Below, one piece after another: positions 1 to 13,593 of a stretch of DNA of 48,474 nt (positions are counted from its first letter, which is position 1; every line of letters begins with the position of its first letter). The stretch covers positions 1 through 48,474 of the forward strand of contig NZ_JNZA01000046.1 of NCBI RefSeq assembly GCF_000717345.1, written 5' to 3'. The DNA comes from Streptomyces lydicus (GTDB lineage: Bacteria > Actinomycetota > Actinomycetes > Streptomycetales > Streptomycetaceae). The notes below the pieces were generated by a model, which did no database searches, was not told the origin of the DNA, and saw nothing but the letters and a program-made list of their open reading frames with translations. The position numbers and the translations under genes are program-made.

Positions 1-492
1 CAGCCGCAGCGTCAGCGAACGGGCGTAGGGGGTCAGGGCGTCGGTGACCTGCTGAGCCAGCTCCCGGGTGGGGACCAGGATCAGCGCCAGGGGCCGACGG
101 GACTCGGCACGCCGCCCGGCGATGCGGGCCAGCAGGGCCAGACCGAAGGCGAGCGTCTTGCCCGAACCGGTGCGTCCGCGGCCCAGAACATCACGTCCGG
201 CCAGCGAGTTCGGCAGCGTGGCGGCCTGGATCGGGAACGGGGCGGACATACCTTGCGCACTGAGGGCCGCCAGCAGCGTCGACGGCATGTCCAGCTCGGC
301 GAAAGTCTCGGCCGGGGGCAGTGCGGGAGTGTGGGTGACGGGCAGGGCGAACTCTCCCTGCCGTGTCGCGGGACGCCGTCCGGGGCCCCCCGAACGACCC
401 GTGCCCGAGCGGTTCGGCCCACCGGATCGGTAGCCGCCGCGGCCTGAGCCGGAGCGGGAGTAGCGGTCATTCGTGCGAGCTGTGCGGTTCAT
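1..492 (-). CDS. DEAD-box RNA helicase, N-terminal part (cut by window edge)
   Basis: The first 164 residues of an ATP-dependent RNA helicase are present; the frame is still open at base 1. After an Arg/Gly/Ser-rich tail of about 45 residues come the Q-motif region (FPIQ), the Walker A motif GRTGSGKT (motif I) and PTRELAQQ (motif Ia). The DEAD box itself lies outside the window. The start is the ATG at 490-492. Helicases of this type unwind structured mRNA and ribosomal RNA, and the cold-shock gene just upstream on the same strand fits a cold-adaptation pairing. That functional link is inference. Family assignment is secure; the exact paralogue is not known. Confidence 0.9.
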   Translation of the reverse strand, partial: MNRTARTNDRYSRSGSGRGGYRSGGPNRSGTGRSGGPGRRPATRQGEFALPVTHTPALPPAETFAELDMPSTLLAALSAQGMSAPFPIQAATLPNSLAGRDVLGRGRTGSGKTLAFGLALLARIAGRRAESRRPLALILVPTRELAQQVTDALTPYARSLTLRL

Positions 493-578
493 GGAGAACC
501 TTCCTCGATGCGGTACGTCGAGGAATTCCCGGCGGCCATGAGCCACAACGCAGAGAATCGCAAGAACGAACCGATGAA

Positions 579-605
579 GGGGCCCGCACCCAAGGTGCGG
601 GCCCC
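579..605 (-). terminator. Hairpin terminator after the cold-shock gene
   Basis: A perfect 12-bp inverted repeat (GGGGCCCGCACC / GGTGCGGGCCCC) with a 3-nt loop starts 23 bp past the cold-shock stop codon. There is no clear U-tract, as is common for terminators in high-GC actinobacteria. It would separate the cold-shock mRNA from the helicase gene. Confidence 0.8.
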
Positions 606-628
606 AGCTACGGTGTGACGCGTCAGCG

Positions 629-832
629 TCAGGCGGGAACGATGTTCTCGGCCTGCGGGCCCTTCTGGCCCTGCGTGACGTCGAAGTTCACCTTCTGGCC
701 TTCCAGCAGCTCACGGAAGCCCTGGGCGGCGATGTTCGAGTAGTGGGCGAAGACGTCAGCGCCGCCACCGTCCTGCTCGATGAAGCCGAAACCCTTTTCC
801 GCGTTGAACCACTTCACGGTGCCAGTAGCCAT
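629..832 (-). CDS. Cold-shock domain protein (CspA family), 67 aa
   Basis: A small single-stranded nucleic-acid-binding protein, the usual length for the family. It begins [10 protein letters not shown] and carries both RNP motifs, KGFGFI (RNP1) and DVFAHY (RNP2, normally VFVHY). Such proteins melt RNA secondary structure and act as RNA chaperones in the cytoplasm. The ATG at 830-832 is preceded by GAAGGAG at a good distance, which fixes the start; the longer open frame upstream is untranslated leader. It has its own terminator (579-605). The neighbouring DEAD-box helicase is a common functional partner of cold-shock proteins. Confidence 0.95.
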   Translation of the reverse strand: MATGTVKWFNAEKGFGFIEQDGGGADVFAHYSNIAAQGFRELLEGQKVNFDVTQGQKGPQAENIVPA

Positions 833-1213
833 GTCTATCTCCTTCGGGGCAGTGCCCGGAGCCCGCACCGTGCGAGCTCCGTATCGCTGCGTTGATTGCC
901 CGTCCGGAAACAAAACACCGGAAATACGAAAGCGCTCCGCCATGTACGACAGCGAGCACGCTTGAAGTCTTGGGAACCACAACTGCAACTGAGATCGAAG
1001 GTAGCACGGTGCTGGCGGCGATGCGCGGCACATGATCCCGACGCTTTCGAGAGGGCAAAAAACCCTTACCGCACCAGTGGCCATTTCTGTAGTTGCGGCA
1101 TGAGATATTCAGCGTCGGCGCTCGCCCGTATTCGATTGGAAATACGTCGGCCTCCTCGGCCACCGCCCAGCGTTCACAGGCGCGGGACGGCACACGCTCC
1201 TGCCGTCGAGGTG
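833..1213. other. Non-coding stretch: cold-shock leader and MarR 3' flank
   Basis: No convincing gene. The part next to the cold-shock start (about 833-1020) probably holds its promoter and a long 5' untranslated leader, as is usual for these genes; it is somewhat less GC-rich. The rest is the downstream flank of the MarR gene. Open frames here have poor third-position GC and no recognisable domain. Confidence 0.5.
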
Positions 1214-1774
1214 CTATTCCTCCCCGCCCTCACCCGCAGCACCGGCCACACCAGTCACCCCCGCCGCATCGGCCGCGGCCTGGACGAGGTTCTGTTCCAG
1301 GCGTTCCAGGGTGTGCAGGGCCGCGGTGCGCTCGTCGGCGGAGAGGCCGGCCGTCGAGAGTTCCTCCAACTGGGTCCAGACCTGCTCGACCTCGCGGCGC
1401 AGGGCGTGGCTGGCCACCGTCGGCTCGATGAGTGAGGCGCGTTTGTCGGTGGGTGAGGGGCGGCGACGGACGAAGCCGGCCTGCTCCAGGCGCCGGACGG
1501 TGCGGGTCATGGTGGCGGCGTCGGAGTCCATCAGGCGCACCAGGTCGGTCTGGCGCTGGGGGCCGAGTTCCCACAGGTGCATCATGACCAGCTCCTGACC
1601 CGGATGGAGGCCGATCCGGCGCAGGAGCTGTCCGGCGAACATGCGGTGCAGACGGGCCAGGCGGAAGATCGCGTGGCTGACCGGCCCGCCGCCCGCCGCG
1701 GCCGGCACCGGAACGGTGGCCTCCGGCCCCACCCCTGCGGGGCCCTTCCCGGCTGCCGGCGTGGACTGCGTCAT
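1214..1774 (-). CDS. MarR-family transcriptional regulator
   Basis: A 186-residue winged-helix repressor-type protein. A low-complexity Ala/Pro/Gly N-terminus of about 30 residues precedes the core. The core contains LHPGQELVMMHLWELG, RQTDLVRLMDSDAATMTRTVRRLEQAGFV cut into helix-turn-helix plus recognition helix, and the conserved wing motif RRPSPTDKRAS, followed by C-terminal dimerisation helices and an Ala/Gly/Glu tail. The ATG at 1772-1774 with upstream GGAAAGTGAG is preferred; an in-frame start at 1819 is possible. It is divergent from an Old Yellow Enzyme reductase, the classic arrangement for a MarR regulator that controls a detoxifying flavoenzyme and itself. The inducer cannot be read from sequence. 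Confidence 0.9.
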   Translation of the reverse strand: MTQSTPAAGKGPAGVGPEATVPVPAAAGGGPVSHAIFRLARLHRMFAGQLLRRIGLHPGQELVMMHLWELGPQRQTDLVRLMDSDAATMTRTVRRLEQAGFVRRRPSPTDKRASLIEPTVASHALRREVEQVWTQLEELSTAGLSADERTAALHTLERLEQNLVQAAADAAGVTGVAGAAGEGGEE

Positions 1775-1926
1775 CTGTATCTCACTTTCCTGTTCGGTCA
1801 GCTTAAGTCTATCTCTCAACCCCAGGGCTCATCGCGCCCACGTCGACACCAAGCCACATATGCGCAGGTGACAGGGGTGTTGCGCGCTTCAGATGCGAGC
1901 CCGGGAAGGGATTCACGCTGGTTATC

Positions 1927-1959
1927 TGTTCGGACAGGTGATTTACTTGTTCAGACAGG
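1927..1959. promoter_or_regulatory. Two-copy operator-like repeat between MarR and OYE genes
   Basis: TGTTCGGACAGG (1927-1938) and TGTTCAGACAGG (1948-1959) are 11/12 identical and start 21 bp apart, two helical turns. Each half is itself an imperfect palindrome of TGT-N4-ACA type. Placed between divergent genes, they look like binding sites for the adjacent MarR protein. This is inference from position and symmetry. Confidence 0.5.
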
Positions 1960-2024
1960 CATCCGCTGGACCGGGCTCCCGAGTTCCCGTGCCGCGGCAC
2001 CTCACATCTCCCGAGGAGGAGACC

Positions 2025-3095
2025 ATGACCACTGCTTTCGATCCGATCGTCCTGGGCGGCAAGCACCTGGCGAATCGCCTCGTGATGGCGCCGATGACCC
2101 GCAGCCGCGCCTACGGGCCGGACGCCGAGCCGACCGAGCTGATGGCGACGTACTACGCGCAGCGCGCCGGGGCCGGGCTGATCGTCACCGAGGGCATCCA
2201 GCCCTCGCCGCTCGGCCAGGGCTACCCCGACACCCCCGGCCTGCACACGGCCGGGCAGGTGCGGGCCTGGCGGACGGTGACCGACGCCGTGCACCGCGAG
2301 GGCGGTGTGATCTACGCGCAGCTGATGCACACCGGGCGGATCGGGCACCCGAGCCTGCTGCCCGACGGACTGGTCCCGGTGGGGCCGTCCGCCGTGACCG
2401 CCAAGGGCCAGGTCTTCACCCACGAGGGGCCGAAGGAGTTCGTCACGCCGAAGGAGCTGACCGAGGCGGAGATCCGGCAGACCGTCGCCGACTTCGCGGA
2501 CGCGGCCCGGAACGCGGTCGCGGCCGGGTTCGACGGCGTGGAACTGCACGGCGCCAACGGCTACTTGATCCACCAGTTCCTCGCGCCCAACACCAACCAC
2601 CGCACCGACGCCTGGGGCGGCGACACCGAGGGCCGGATCCGCTTCGCCGTCGAGGTCGCCACGGCCGTGGCCGAGGCGATCGGCAGCGACCGGGTCGGCC
2701 TGCGGATCTCGCCCGGGAACCAGTTCAACGACATCTCCGAGGACAACCCGGACGAGGTCTACCTCGCCCTGCTGGACCGGCTCGCCGGCCTGGACCTGGC
2801 CTATCTGCACCTGATGGAGGGGCCGAACCGCGAGCTGACCCCGCGGCTGCGCAAGGTCTGGCCCGGCACGTTCGTCCTCAACCCGTTCACCTACCCCGAC
2901 GTCACCGGCCCCGACGCGCTGGCGCTGATCGAGGACGGGAGCGCGGACATGGTGGCCTACGGCGCGCTGTTCCTGGCCAACCCCGACCTGCCCCGGCGTC
3001 TCGCCTCCGGCGGTCCGTTCAACTCCCCCGACACGGCCACCTTCTACGGCGGCGACCACCGCGGCTACACCGACTACCCCGCCCTCCCCGCCTGA
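2025..3095 (+). CDS. Old Yellow Enzyme-family alkene reductase (FMN, NADPH)
   Basis: A 356-residue flavoprotein with a TIM-barrel fold of the NemA/OYE group. Signature stretches are NRLVMAPMTRSRA near the start, AQLMHTGRIGHP, the substrate-binding HGANGYL (the family has HxAHGYL or HGANGYL), QFLAPNTNHRTD, GGDTEGR (family GGSxENR) and a C-terminal ANPDLPRRL. These enzymes reduce activated C=C bonds of enones, maleimides, nitroesters and quinones. The ATG at 2025 follows GAGGAGGAG closely; an upstream in-frame start at 1893 would run through the operator-like repeats and is rejected. The divergent MarR regulator suggests induction by electrophilic stress. The true substrate is unknown. Confidence 0.95.
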   Translation: MTTAFDPIVLGGKHLANRLVMAPMTRSRAYGPDAEPTELMATYYAQRAGAGLIVTEGIQPSPLGQGYPDTPGLHTAGQVRAWRTVTDAVHREGGVIYAQLMHTGRIGHPSLLPDGLVPVGPSAVTAKGQVFTHEGPKEFVTPKELTEAEIRQTVADFADAARNAVAAGFDGVELHGANGYLIHQFLAPNTNHRTDAWGGDTEGRIRFAVEVATAVAEAIGSDRVGLRISPGNQFNDISEDNPDEVYLALLDRLAGLDLAYLHLMEGPNRELTPRLRKVWPGTFVLNPFTYPDVTGPDALALIEDGSADMVAYGALFLANPDLPRRLASGGPFNSPDTATFYGGDHRGYTDYPALPA

Positions 3096-3096
3096 G

Positions 3097-3124
3097 CGGT
3101 GCCCCCGCCGAGGCGGCCGCACCG
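3097..3124 (+). terminator. Probable terminator after OYE gene
   Basis: A nested stem of CGGTGC pairing with GCACCG around an inner CCGC/GCGG starts 1 bp past the TGA of the reductase gene. No U-tract. Confidence 0.45.
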
Positions 3125-3273
3125 CGAGTGACGGCGCGTGCGGGCCCTTCTCCACTGGCGACATCGAGGCCCGCCGCAACCGGGGCAAGGTCGTTCTCCT
3201 CCCCTGGGGGCCGTTCGCGTGACTACGGCGAATCGGGCCCCGGTTGTCAGTGGTGAGCTGTACCGTTCGCGCC

Positions 3274-3465
3274 ATGGTCACCCCTGTCACACCTGATGAG
3301 GCGAACGAGGCGATACGTGCCTTCATGGTCGCGCCCGTCCGCCGTGGCCGGCCGTTGTGGCCGGAGGAGCAGGCCGAGTACGAGGAGTTGCTGGACGCGT
3401 GGGCGGCGGCCGTTCGCGGCGGGTCGCACGCGTCCCCGTCGCGCTATGCGTTGAACGGCTCCTGA
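3274..3465 (+). CDS. Small hypothetical protein, 63 aa
   Basis: Starts MVTPVTPDEANEAIRAF and ends with a Ser/Pro-rich tail. Third-position GC is high and the composition (acidic helix WPEEQAEYEELLDAWAAAV) looks like a real soluble helical protein. An in-frame GTG-type start at 3244 is also possible; neither has a strong ribosome binding site. I do not recognise a domain. It stands alone between the reductase and a frameshifted gene. Similar short proteins of unknown role occur in Streptomyces genomes, which is a weak recollection and not decisive. Confidence 0.55.
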   Translation: MVTPVTPDEANEAIRAFMVAPVRRGRPLWPEEQAEYEELLDAWAAAVRGGSHASPSRYALNGS

Positions 3466-3581
3466 TGCGCGTTGCGCCTCGGCGTACCGGTTGCGGTCCA
3501 ACTCGTCTGCGTTGAAGGGGCGTTGAGGTCAGGTTACTCACCCGGGCGATGTCAGACCTCGTTCCTGCAGTGGGCCCCATG

Positions 3582-4256
3582 AGTCGATGGATGGCCGACA
3601 ACGAAGACGCGCGGCACGAGATGCATCTGTGGGTCGGTGAGATCCCGGAGGCGTTGCGGGAGTTGCGCGCCGAGGAGCCGGTTCGCCTATCGGGATGGAG
3701 TCCCGGCGGGCCTTCTGCGCGACGATGTATCTCGGTGAAGTGCTGCTGACCGTCGCCGGCGGGACCTGGGGGTGGAACCGGCGGAAGGGTCCCGGGGCGC
3801 CCATGGGGCAGCCCGTCGTCTGTCCTGATCCCGCGCTCGATCTGCAGCCCGTCGCGCCGCTGTTGCTCATCGCGCATGCGATGCGGACGCGTACGGGGGA
3901 TGCCTTTTCCTGGGAGGTGGCGCGGCTGCGCGCGGCCGTGGCGGAGGTGCGTGAGCGGGAGCCGGGCTGGGAGCCGGTCGTGGTGCTTCCCGTGGAAGAA
4001 GTCGCCCGCAAGGCCGGCACGGATCATCCGGAATTGGTGGCGTGGCTGGACCGGCGGGGGGCGGCGTTTCCCGGGTGGGCGGCTGAGGTGGGGTCGCCGG
4101 AGCGAGGGGATTTCGGTCTCGACTCCCTTGAACTGCTGGAGGAAATCGTCCGGGAGAGGTTCGCGGACGGTGAGGAAATTCTCGCTGAGAAGAGGAGTGA
4201 GTTCGCCTTACCCGATGGAGGGCCACCTGTACGAGGTTCTGGAGGAATTCGGGTGA
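3582..4256 (+). pseudogene. Unknown-protein gene readable only across two frameshifts
   Basis: Protein-like sequence runs in one frame from MSRWMADNEDARHEMHLWVG to about 3690. It moves to a second frame (MESRRAFCATMYLGEVLL onward, about 3695-4208), then returns to the first frame for the end, PMEGHLYEVLEEFG followed by TGA at 4254-4256. Third-position GC is high in the used frame of each piece, so all three parts were once coding. The reconstructed product of about 224 residues resembles small Streptomyces proteins of unknown function; I assign no role. An alternative start at 3549 exists. Either the gene is decayed, or the raw sequence has two small compensating indels. Confidence 0.5.
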
Positions 4257-4790
4257 GGGCCCGTTCCGCCGCCCGGGCATTCCGTGGGCAGACGTCGGCG
4301 GCTGCCGGGCGGAGTCGTTTCGGCGGGCGGTGCGCCGGGCCGGAGCGGGTAAGTGTTGGGGGGGTGTGCGTGCGGTGGGTGGTGGAGGCCGGGGTAAGGG
4401 GCCCGGGGGGCCCGTATTGGGTGGGCTGTGCAGTAGTTGAGCGGGCTTCCGAATGTACGGGCGCGGGAGCGTACGGCCGTTCTGCGGGCGCGTATCCGCT
4501 TGGGGCGGGGCGGGACCAGTGGGGCCGGACGACGCGCTGACCTGGGATGTTGTGCGGGGTGGGGAGCGCCGGCGCCGGAGCGTCCGGTGGGCGTGCGCAG
4601 GCGGGCGGACACCACCGGGAGACGCCTGGAGCCGCGCCGCACTCCTTCGCCACTGTGCGCGATGCCGTGGCGGCGACTTGACTGCGGTCATGGCGATTCG
4701 TGCCCGCTTATTGGGTAATGACCTGTCCAGTTCCGGTATCACTGGATATGCCAACGTGAAGCGTTGGAGGCATGTGCATGGAGGCGCACC
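4257..4790. other. Non-coding stretch upstream of the TPR regulator
   Basis: No convincing gene in either strand. It contains a GGGCCC-N3-GGGCCC hairpin (4399-4413) that could end upstream transcription. The inverted repeat TCCAGT-N9-ACTGGA (4726-4746), 44 bp before the regulator start, is a possible operator or autoregulatory site. The rest is G/T-rich filler with unstable reading frames. Confidence 0.4.
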
Positions 4791-6203
4791 ATGGCCGCCC
4801 GACCCCTCGTCGCGCGACAGATCAACCAGCAGCTGCGATCGCTCATCCAGGAGGCCGCGGTGTCCAACTCGGGGCTGGCCCGGCAGGTGAACGACCTGGG
4901 GCAGGAGCAGGGGCTGGATCTGCGGTACGACAAGACGTCCGTGAGCCGGTGGCTGAGAGGGCAGCGGCCCCGCGGCCGGGTACCGGCCATCATCGCTGAG
5001 GCGCTCAGCAGCAAACTCGGCCGTACGGTGTCGACCGAAGAGATCGGCATGGCCAACGGCAACAGTGTGACCTGCGGGATCGGCCTGCACTTCGCGGCGG
5101 ACGTGGAGGACGCGCTGGCACAGGTGCGCGAACTGTGGCACATGGACGCCGAGTCCAGGGACGCGCTGTCCGGCGCCGCCATGGGCACCTCCGCACTGGT
5201 CGAACCGAGCAGGGACTGGCTGATCAGCACCGTGGACCCGGAGGTGGCGCGGGAGCGGCGGCTGGGTCCGCGGGCCGGGACCGCCGAGGTGGAGCTGGTG
5301 CGGACGACGACCGAGGCCCTGGTGGAGCTCGACCACCGCATCGGCGGCGGCTATGTGCGTCCGGTGGTGGTCTCGTGCCTCAACAGCGTGCTGTCGGGCC
5401 TGATGACCGGCAGCTACGGCGAGACCACCGGGCGCCAGCTGTTCGCCGCGGCCGCCCGGCTGACCGAGTTCGCCGGGTACACCGCCCTGGACACCGGTCA
5501 ACCGGGCCTGGCGCAGCGGTACTACATCCAGGCGCTGCGCCTCGCACAGGCGGCGGACGACCGCTGCTACGGCGGCTACGTACTGGCGTCGGGGCTCAGC
5601 CATCTTGCCGTCGACGCCGGGTGCGCGAGGGAGGCGGTGCAGCTCGCCCGGGCCGCCCAGGAAGGGACGCGGGGGCAGGCGCCACTGGCCGCGCAGGCGC
5701 TGTTCTACGTGGCCGAGGCCCGGGGCTACGCCCTCCTCGGGGACGCCCGGATGTGCGGGATGCTGGGCGACAAGGCGTTAGAGGCGATGACGCATGCCGC
5801 GCCCGGTGACACCCCGGAATGGATCGCACACTTCGACCGGGCCTATCTGGCCGACGAGTTGGCGCACTGCTACCGCGATCTTCAGCAGCCGCGTCAGGCG
5901 GCCCGGCGGGCCACCGAGGCGCTGGCCCGGCATCCGCGGACCCGTGTGCGCCGCCGCGCCATCGATCTGCTGTTGCTGGCCTCCGCGCTGGTGCAGGCCG
6001 GTGACGTCGAGGAGGCGTGCCGGGCCGGTGAGCAGGCGCTGGCGCTGCTGGGAAGGATGCGGTCGGCGCTGGGCGAGCGGTACCTGGAGTCGTTCCGGGC
6101 CGAGCTGCGGCCGTACCGGGACACCAAGCCGGCCTGCGCGTTCGACGCGCTGGTGCAGGAGAGCGAGACGCGGGTGCCGCTGCAGCGTGCGGCCGGTCGA
6201 TGA
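4791..6203 (+). CDS. NsdA-like HTH/TPR transcriptional regulator with a TTA codon
   Basis: A 470-residue cytoplasmic regulator. An N-terminal helix-turn-helix-like region (about 5-60; SNSGLARQVN, DKTSVSRWLRG) is followed by a long alpha-helical part with tetratricopeptide-like repeats (about 190-440; GQPGLAQRYYIQALRLAQAA is one). It belongs to the large Streptomyces family that includes NsdA, a repressor of sporulation and antibiotic production; which member this is cannot be decided here. The ATG at 4791 with GGAGG six bases before it is preferred over a TTG at 4764. Leucine codon 330 is TTA (5778-5780), so translation should need the bldA tRNA. It converges with the ATPase gene and may regulate the nearby PKS operon. 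Confidence 0.85.
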   Translation: MAARPLVARQINQQLRSLIQEAAVSNSGLARQVNDLGQEQGLDLRYDKTSVSRWLRGQRPRGRVPAIIAEALSSKLGRTVSTEEIGMANGNSVTCGIGLHFAADVEDALAQVRELWHMDAESRDALSGAAMGTSALVEPSRDWLISTVDPEVARERRLGPRAGTAEVELVRTTTEALVELDHRIGGGYVRPVVVSCLNSVLSGLMTGSYGETTGRQLFAAAARLTEFAGYTALDTGQPGLAQRYYIQALRLAQAADDRCYGGYVLASGLSHLAVDAGCAREAVQLARAAQEGTRGQAPLAAQALFYVAEARGYALLGDARMCGMLGDKALEAMTHAAPGDTPEWIAHFDRAYLADELAHCYRDLQQPRQAARRATEALARHPRTRVRRRAIDLLLLASALVQAGDVEEACRAGEQALALLGRMRSALGERYLESFRAELRPYRDTKPACAFDALVQESETRVPLQRAAGR

Positions 6204-6298
6204 CGGGCACGTAGCGGCGCCGGCGGCCAGGTGGACCGCTCCGTCCCGCGGGGGAGGTGGCGCGGAACCGGTACTTCCTGGCCGTCGGCTGTCGGGGG

Positions 6299-6323
6299 CG
6301 GCTCCGGGCGGTGCGCGGAGCCG
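6299..6323. terminator. Hairpin between convergent regulator and ATPase genes
   Basis: CGGCTCCG and CGGAGCCG form a perfect 8-bp stem with a 9-nt loop, in the 148-bp gap between two convergent genes. It could serve both strands. Confidence 0.45.
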
Positions 6324-6351
6324 GCGGGCGCGGGTCGCTCATCGGGGTCCG

Positions 6352-6879
6352 TCACGGCGGCGTGGGCCGCTCGGTGCACACGCCCGCGGTGAGCGGCAGC
6401 GAGGCCCAGACGGTGCAGCCGTTGCCGGCCTCCACCCGGCGGCCCCACTGGACGGCGGACCTGGCGACGAGTTCCAGTCCGCGGCCGTGCTCCTGGCCCT
6501 GGCCGGGGCGGCGCATCCGCGGTACCCAGGGGGTGCCGCCGTTGTCGTGCACCTCGACGTGCAGCAGGTCCCCCGCCTTCCGCAGCCGGCAGGTGATGCG
6601 CATGCTGGCGGAGTGCTGGATCGCGTTGGTGACGAGCTCGGAGAGCACGAGGAGGACGAGGTGGCGGGTGTCCTCGGCGTGGATCCGCTGCCCGTCGAGC
6701 CAGGCGCGGGCCAGGACGCGGCAGACCGGTACGGATCGCTCCAGCGGGGGCAGGCCGATGGAAAGCCGGCCTGCTGTGCGCCAGCCGTCGGCGGGAACCA
6801 GCGCGCTCCTGGCGGCGGGCCAGGTGTCGATGTGCCGGGCTGTCAGTATGACGTCGGCGCCGTGCATGGTGGGTAACAC
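6352..6879 (-). CDS. RsbW-like ATP-binding protein (HATPase_c), TTA codon 2
   Basis: A 175-residue protein of the serine-kinase/anti-sigma ATPase type abundant in Streptomyces. The N box is LVLSELVTNAIQHS, the G1 box VEVHDNGGTPW and the G2 region GQEHGRGLELVARSA, matching the GHKL fold. The family binds ATP and acts as anti-sigma factors or phosphorylates anti-sigma antagonists. The GTG at 6877-6879 follows AAAGGGG and gives a second codon TTA (6874-6876), read by the bldA tRNA; an in-frame ATG at codon 5 would exclude it. It sits between the TPR regulator and the PKS operon, so a regulatory link is plausible. Partner and target are unknown. Confidence 0.85.
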   Translation of the reverse strand: MLPTMHGADVILTARHIDTWPAARSALVPADGWRTAGRLSIGLPPLERSVPVCRVLARAWLDGQRIHAEDTRHLVLLVLSELVTNAIQHSASMRITCRLRKAGDLLHVEVHDNGGTPWVPRMRRPGQGQEHGRGLELVARSAVQWGRRVEAGNGCTVWASLPLTAGVCTERPTPP

Positions 6880-7152
6880 GACTACCCCTTTCGTAGGTGC
6901 CTCGCGGGACCCCCGATATCACGTCTTGAATTCACGGAAAACCGATCCGTTCCGGGATTCCACTTCTGGCTTTCTCATTCATTCAAGCAGTGCGGAGAGC
7001 GCTCCGGAAGGCGCGCTACGAAGCATTGAGCGCGGCCACGAATATTGGGAAGTGAAATACTATCAGCGCAAGAAAACGGTTGCGTATGCGCGAGAAATTG
7101 CTGCATTGCCGGGTTATCGGCGCCGGGAACGGTACAGCGTGGCCGGACAGCA
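6880..7152. other. AT-richer intergenic region upstream of the ATPase gene
   Basis: With the terminator that follows it, this makes a 335-bp gene-free gap. It is clearly less GC-rich than its surroundings and lies upstream of the minus-strand ATPase gene, so it most likely holds that gene's promoter. No clear -10/-35 pair or conserved operator could be assigned, and no coding frame with proper codon bias is present. Confidence 0.4.
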
Positions 7153-7193
7153 CCGCGTTCGGCGGACACCGGTCGGGTGCCCGCCGAACGCGG
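7153..7193 (-). terminator. Strong hairpin terminator of the PKS operon
   Basis: CCGCGTTCGGCGGACACC and GGTGCCCGCCGAACGCGG pair over 18 bp with one mismatch and a 5-nt loop. It lies 21 bp past the PKS stop codon and is one of the two longest hairpins found in the window. Confidence 0.85.
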
Positions 7194-7214
7194 GATGATG
7201 CGTGCCGGCCGCCG

Positions 7215-13556
<6,342 letters not shown>

Positions 13557-13593
13557 CGCGTCTCCGTACGTACGTCGGCGTGGTCCGGCCGGG

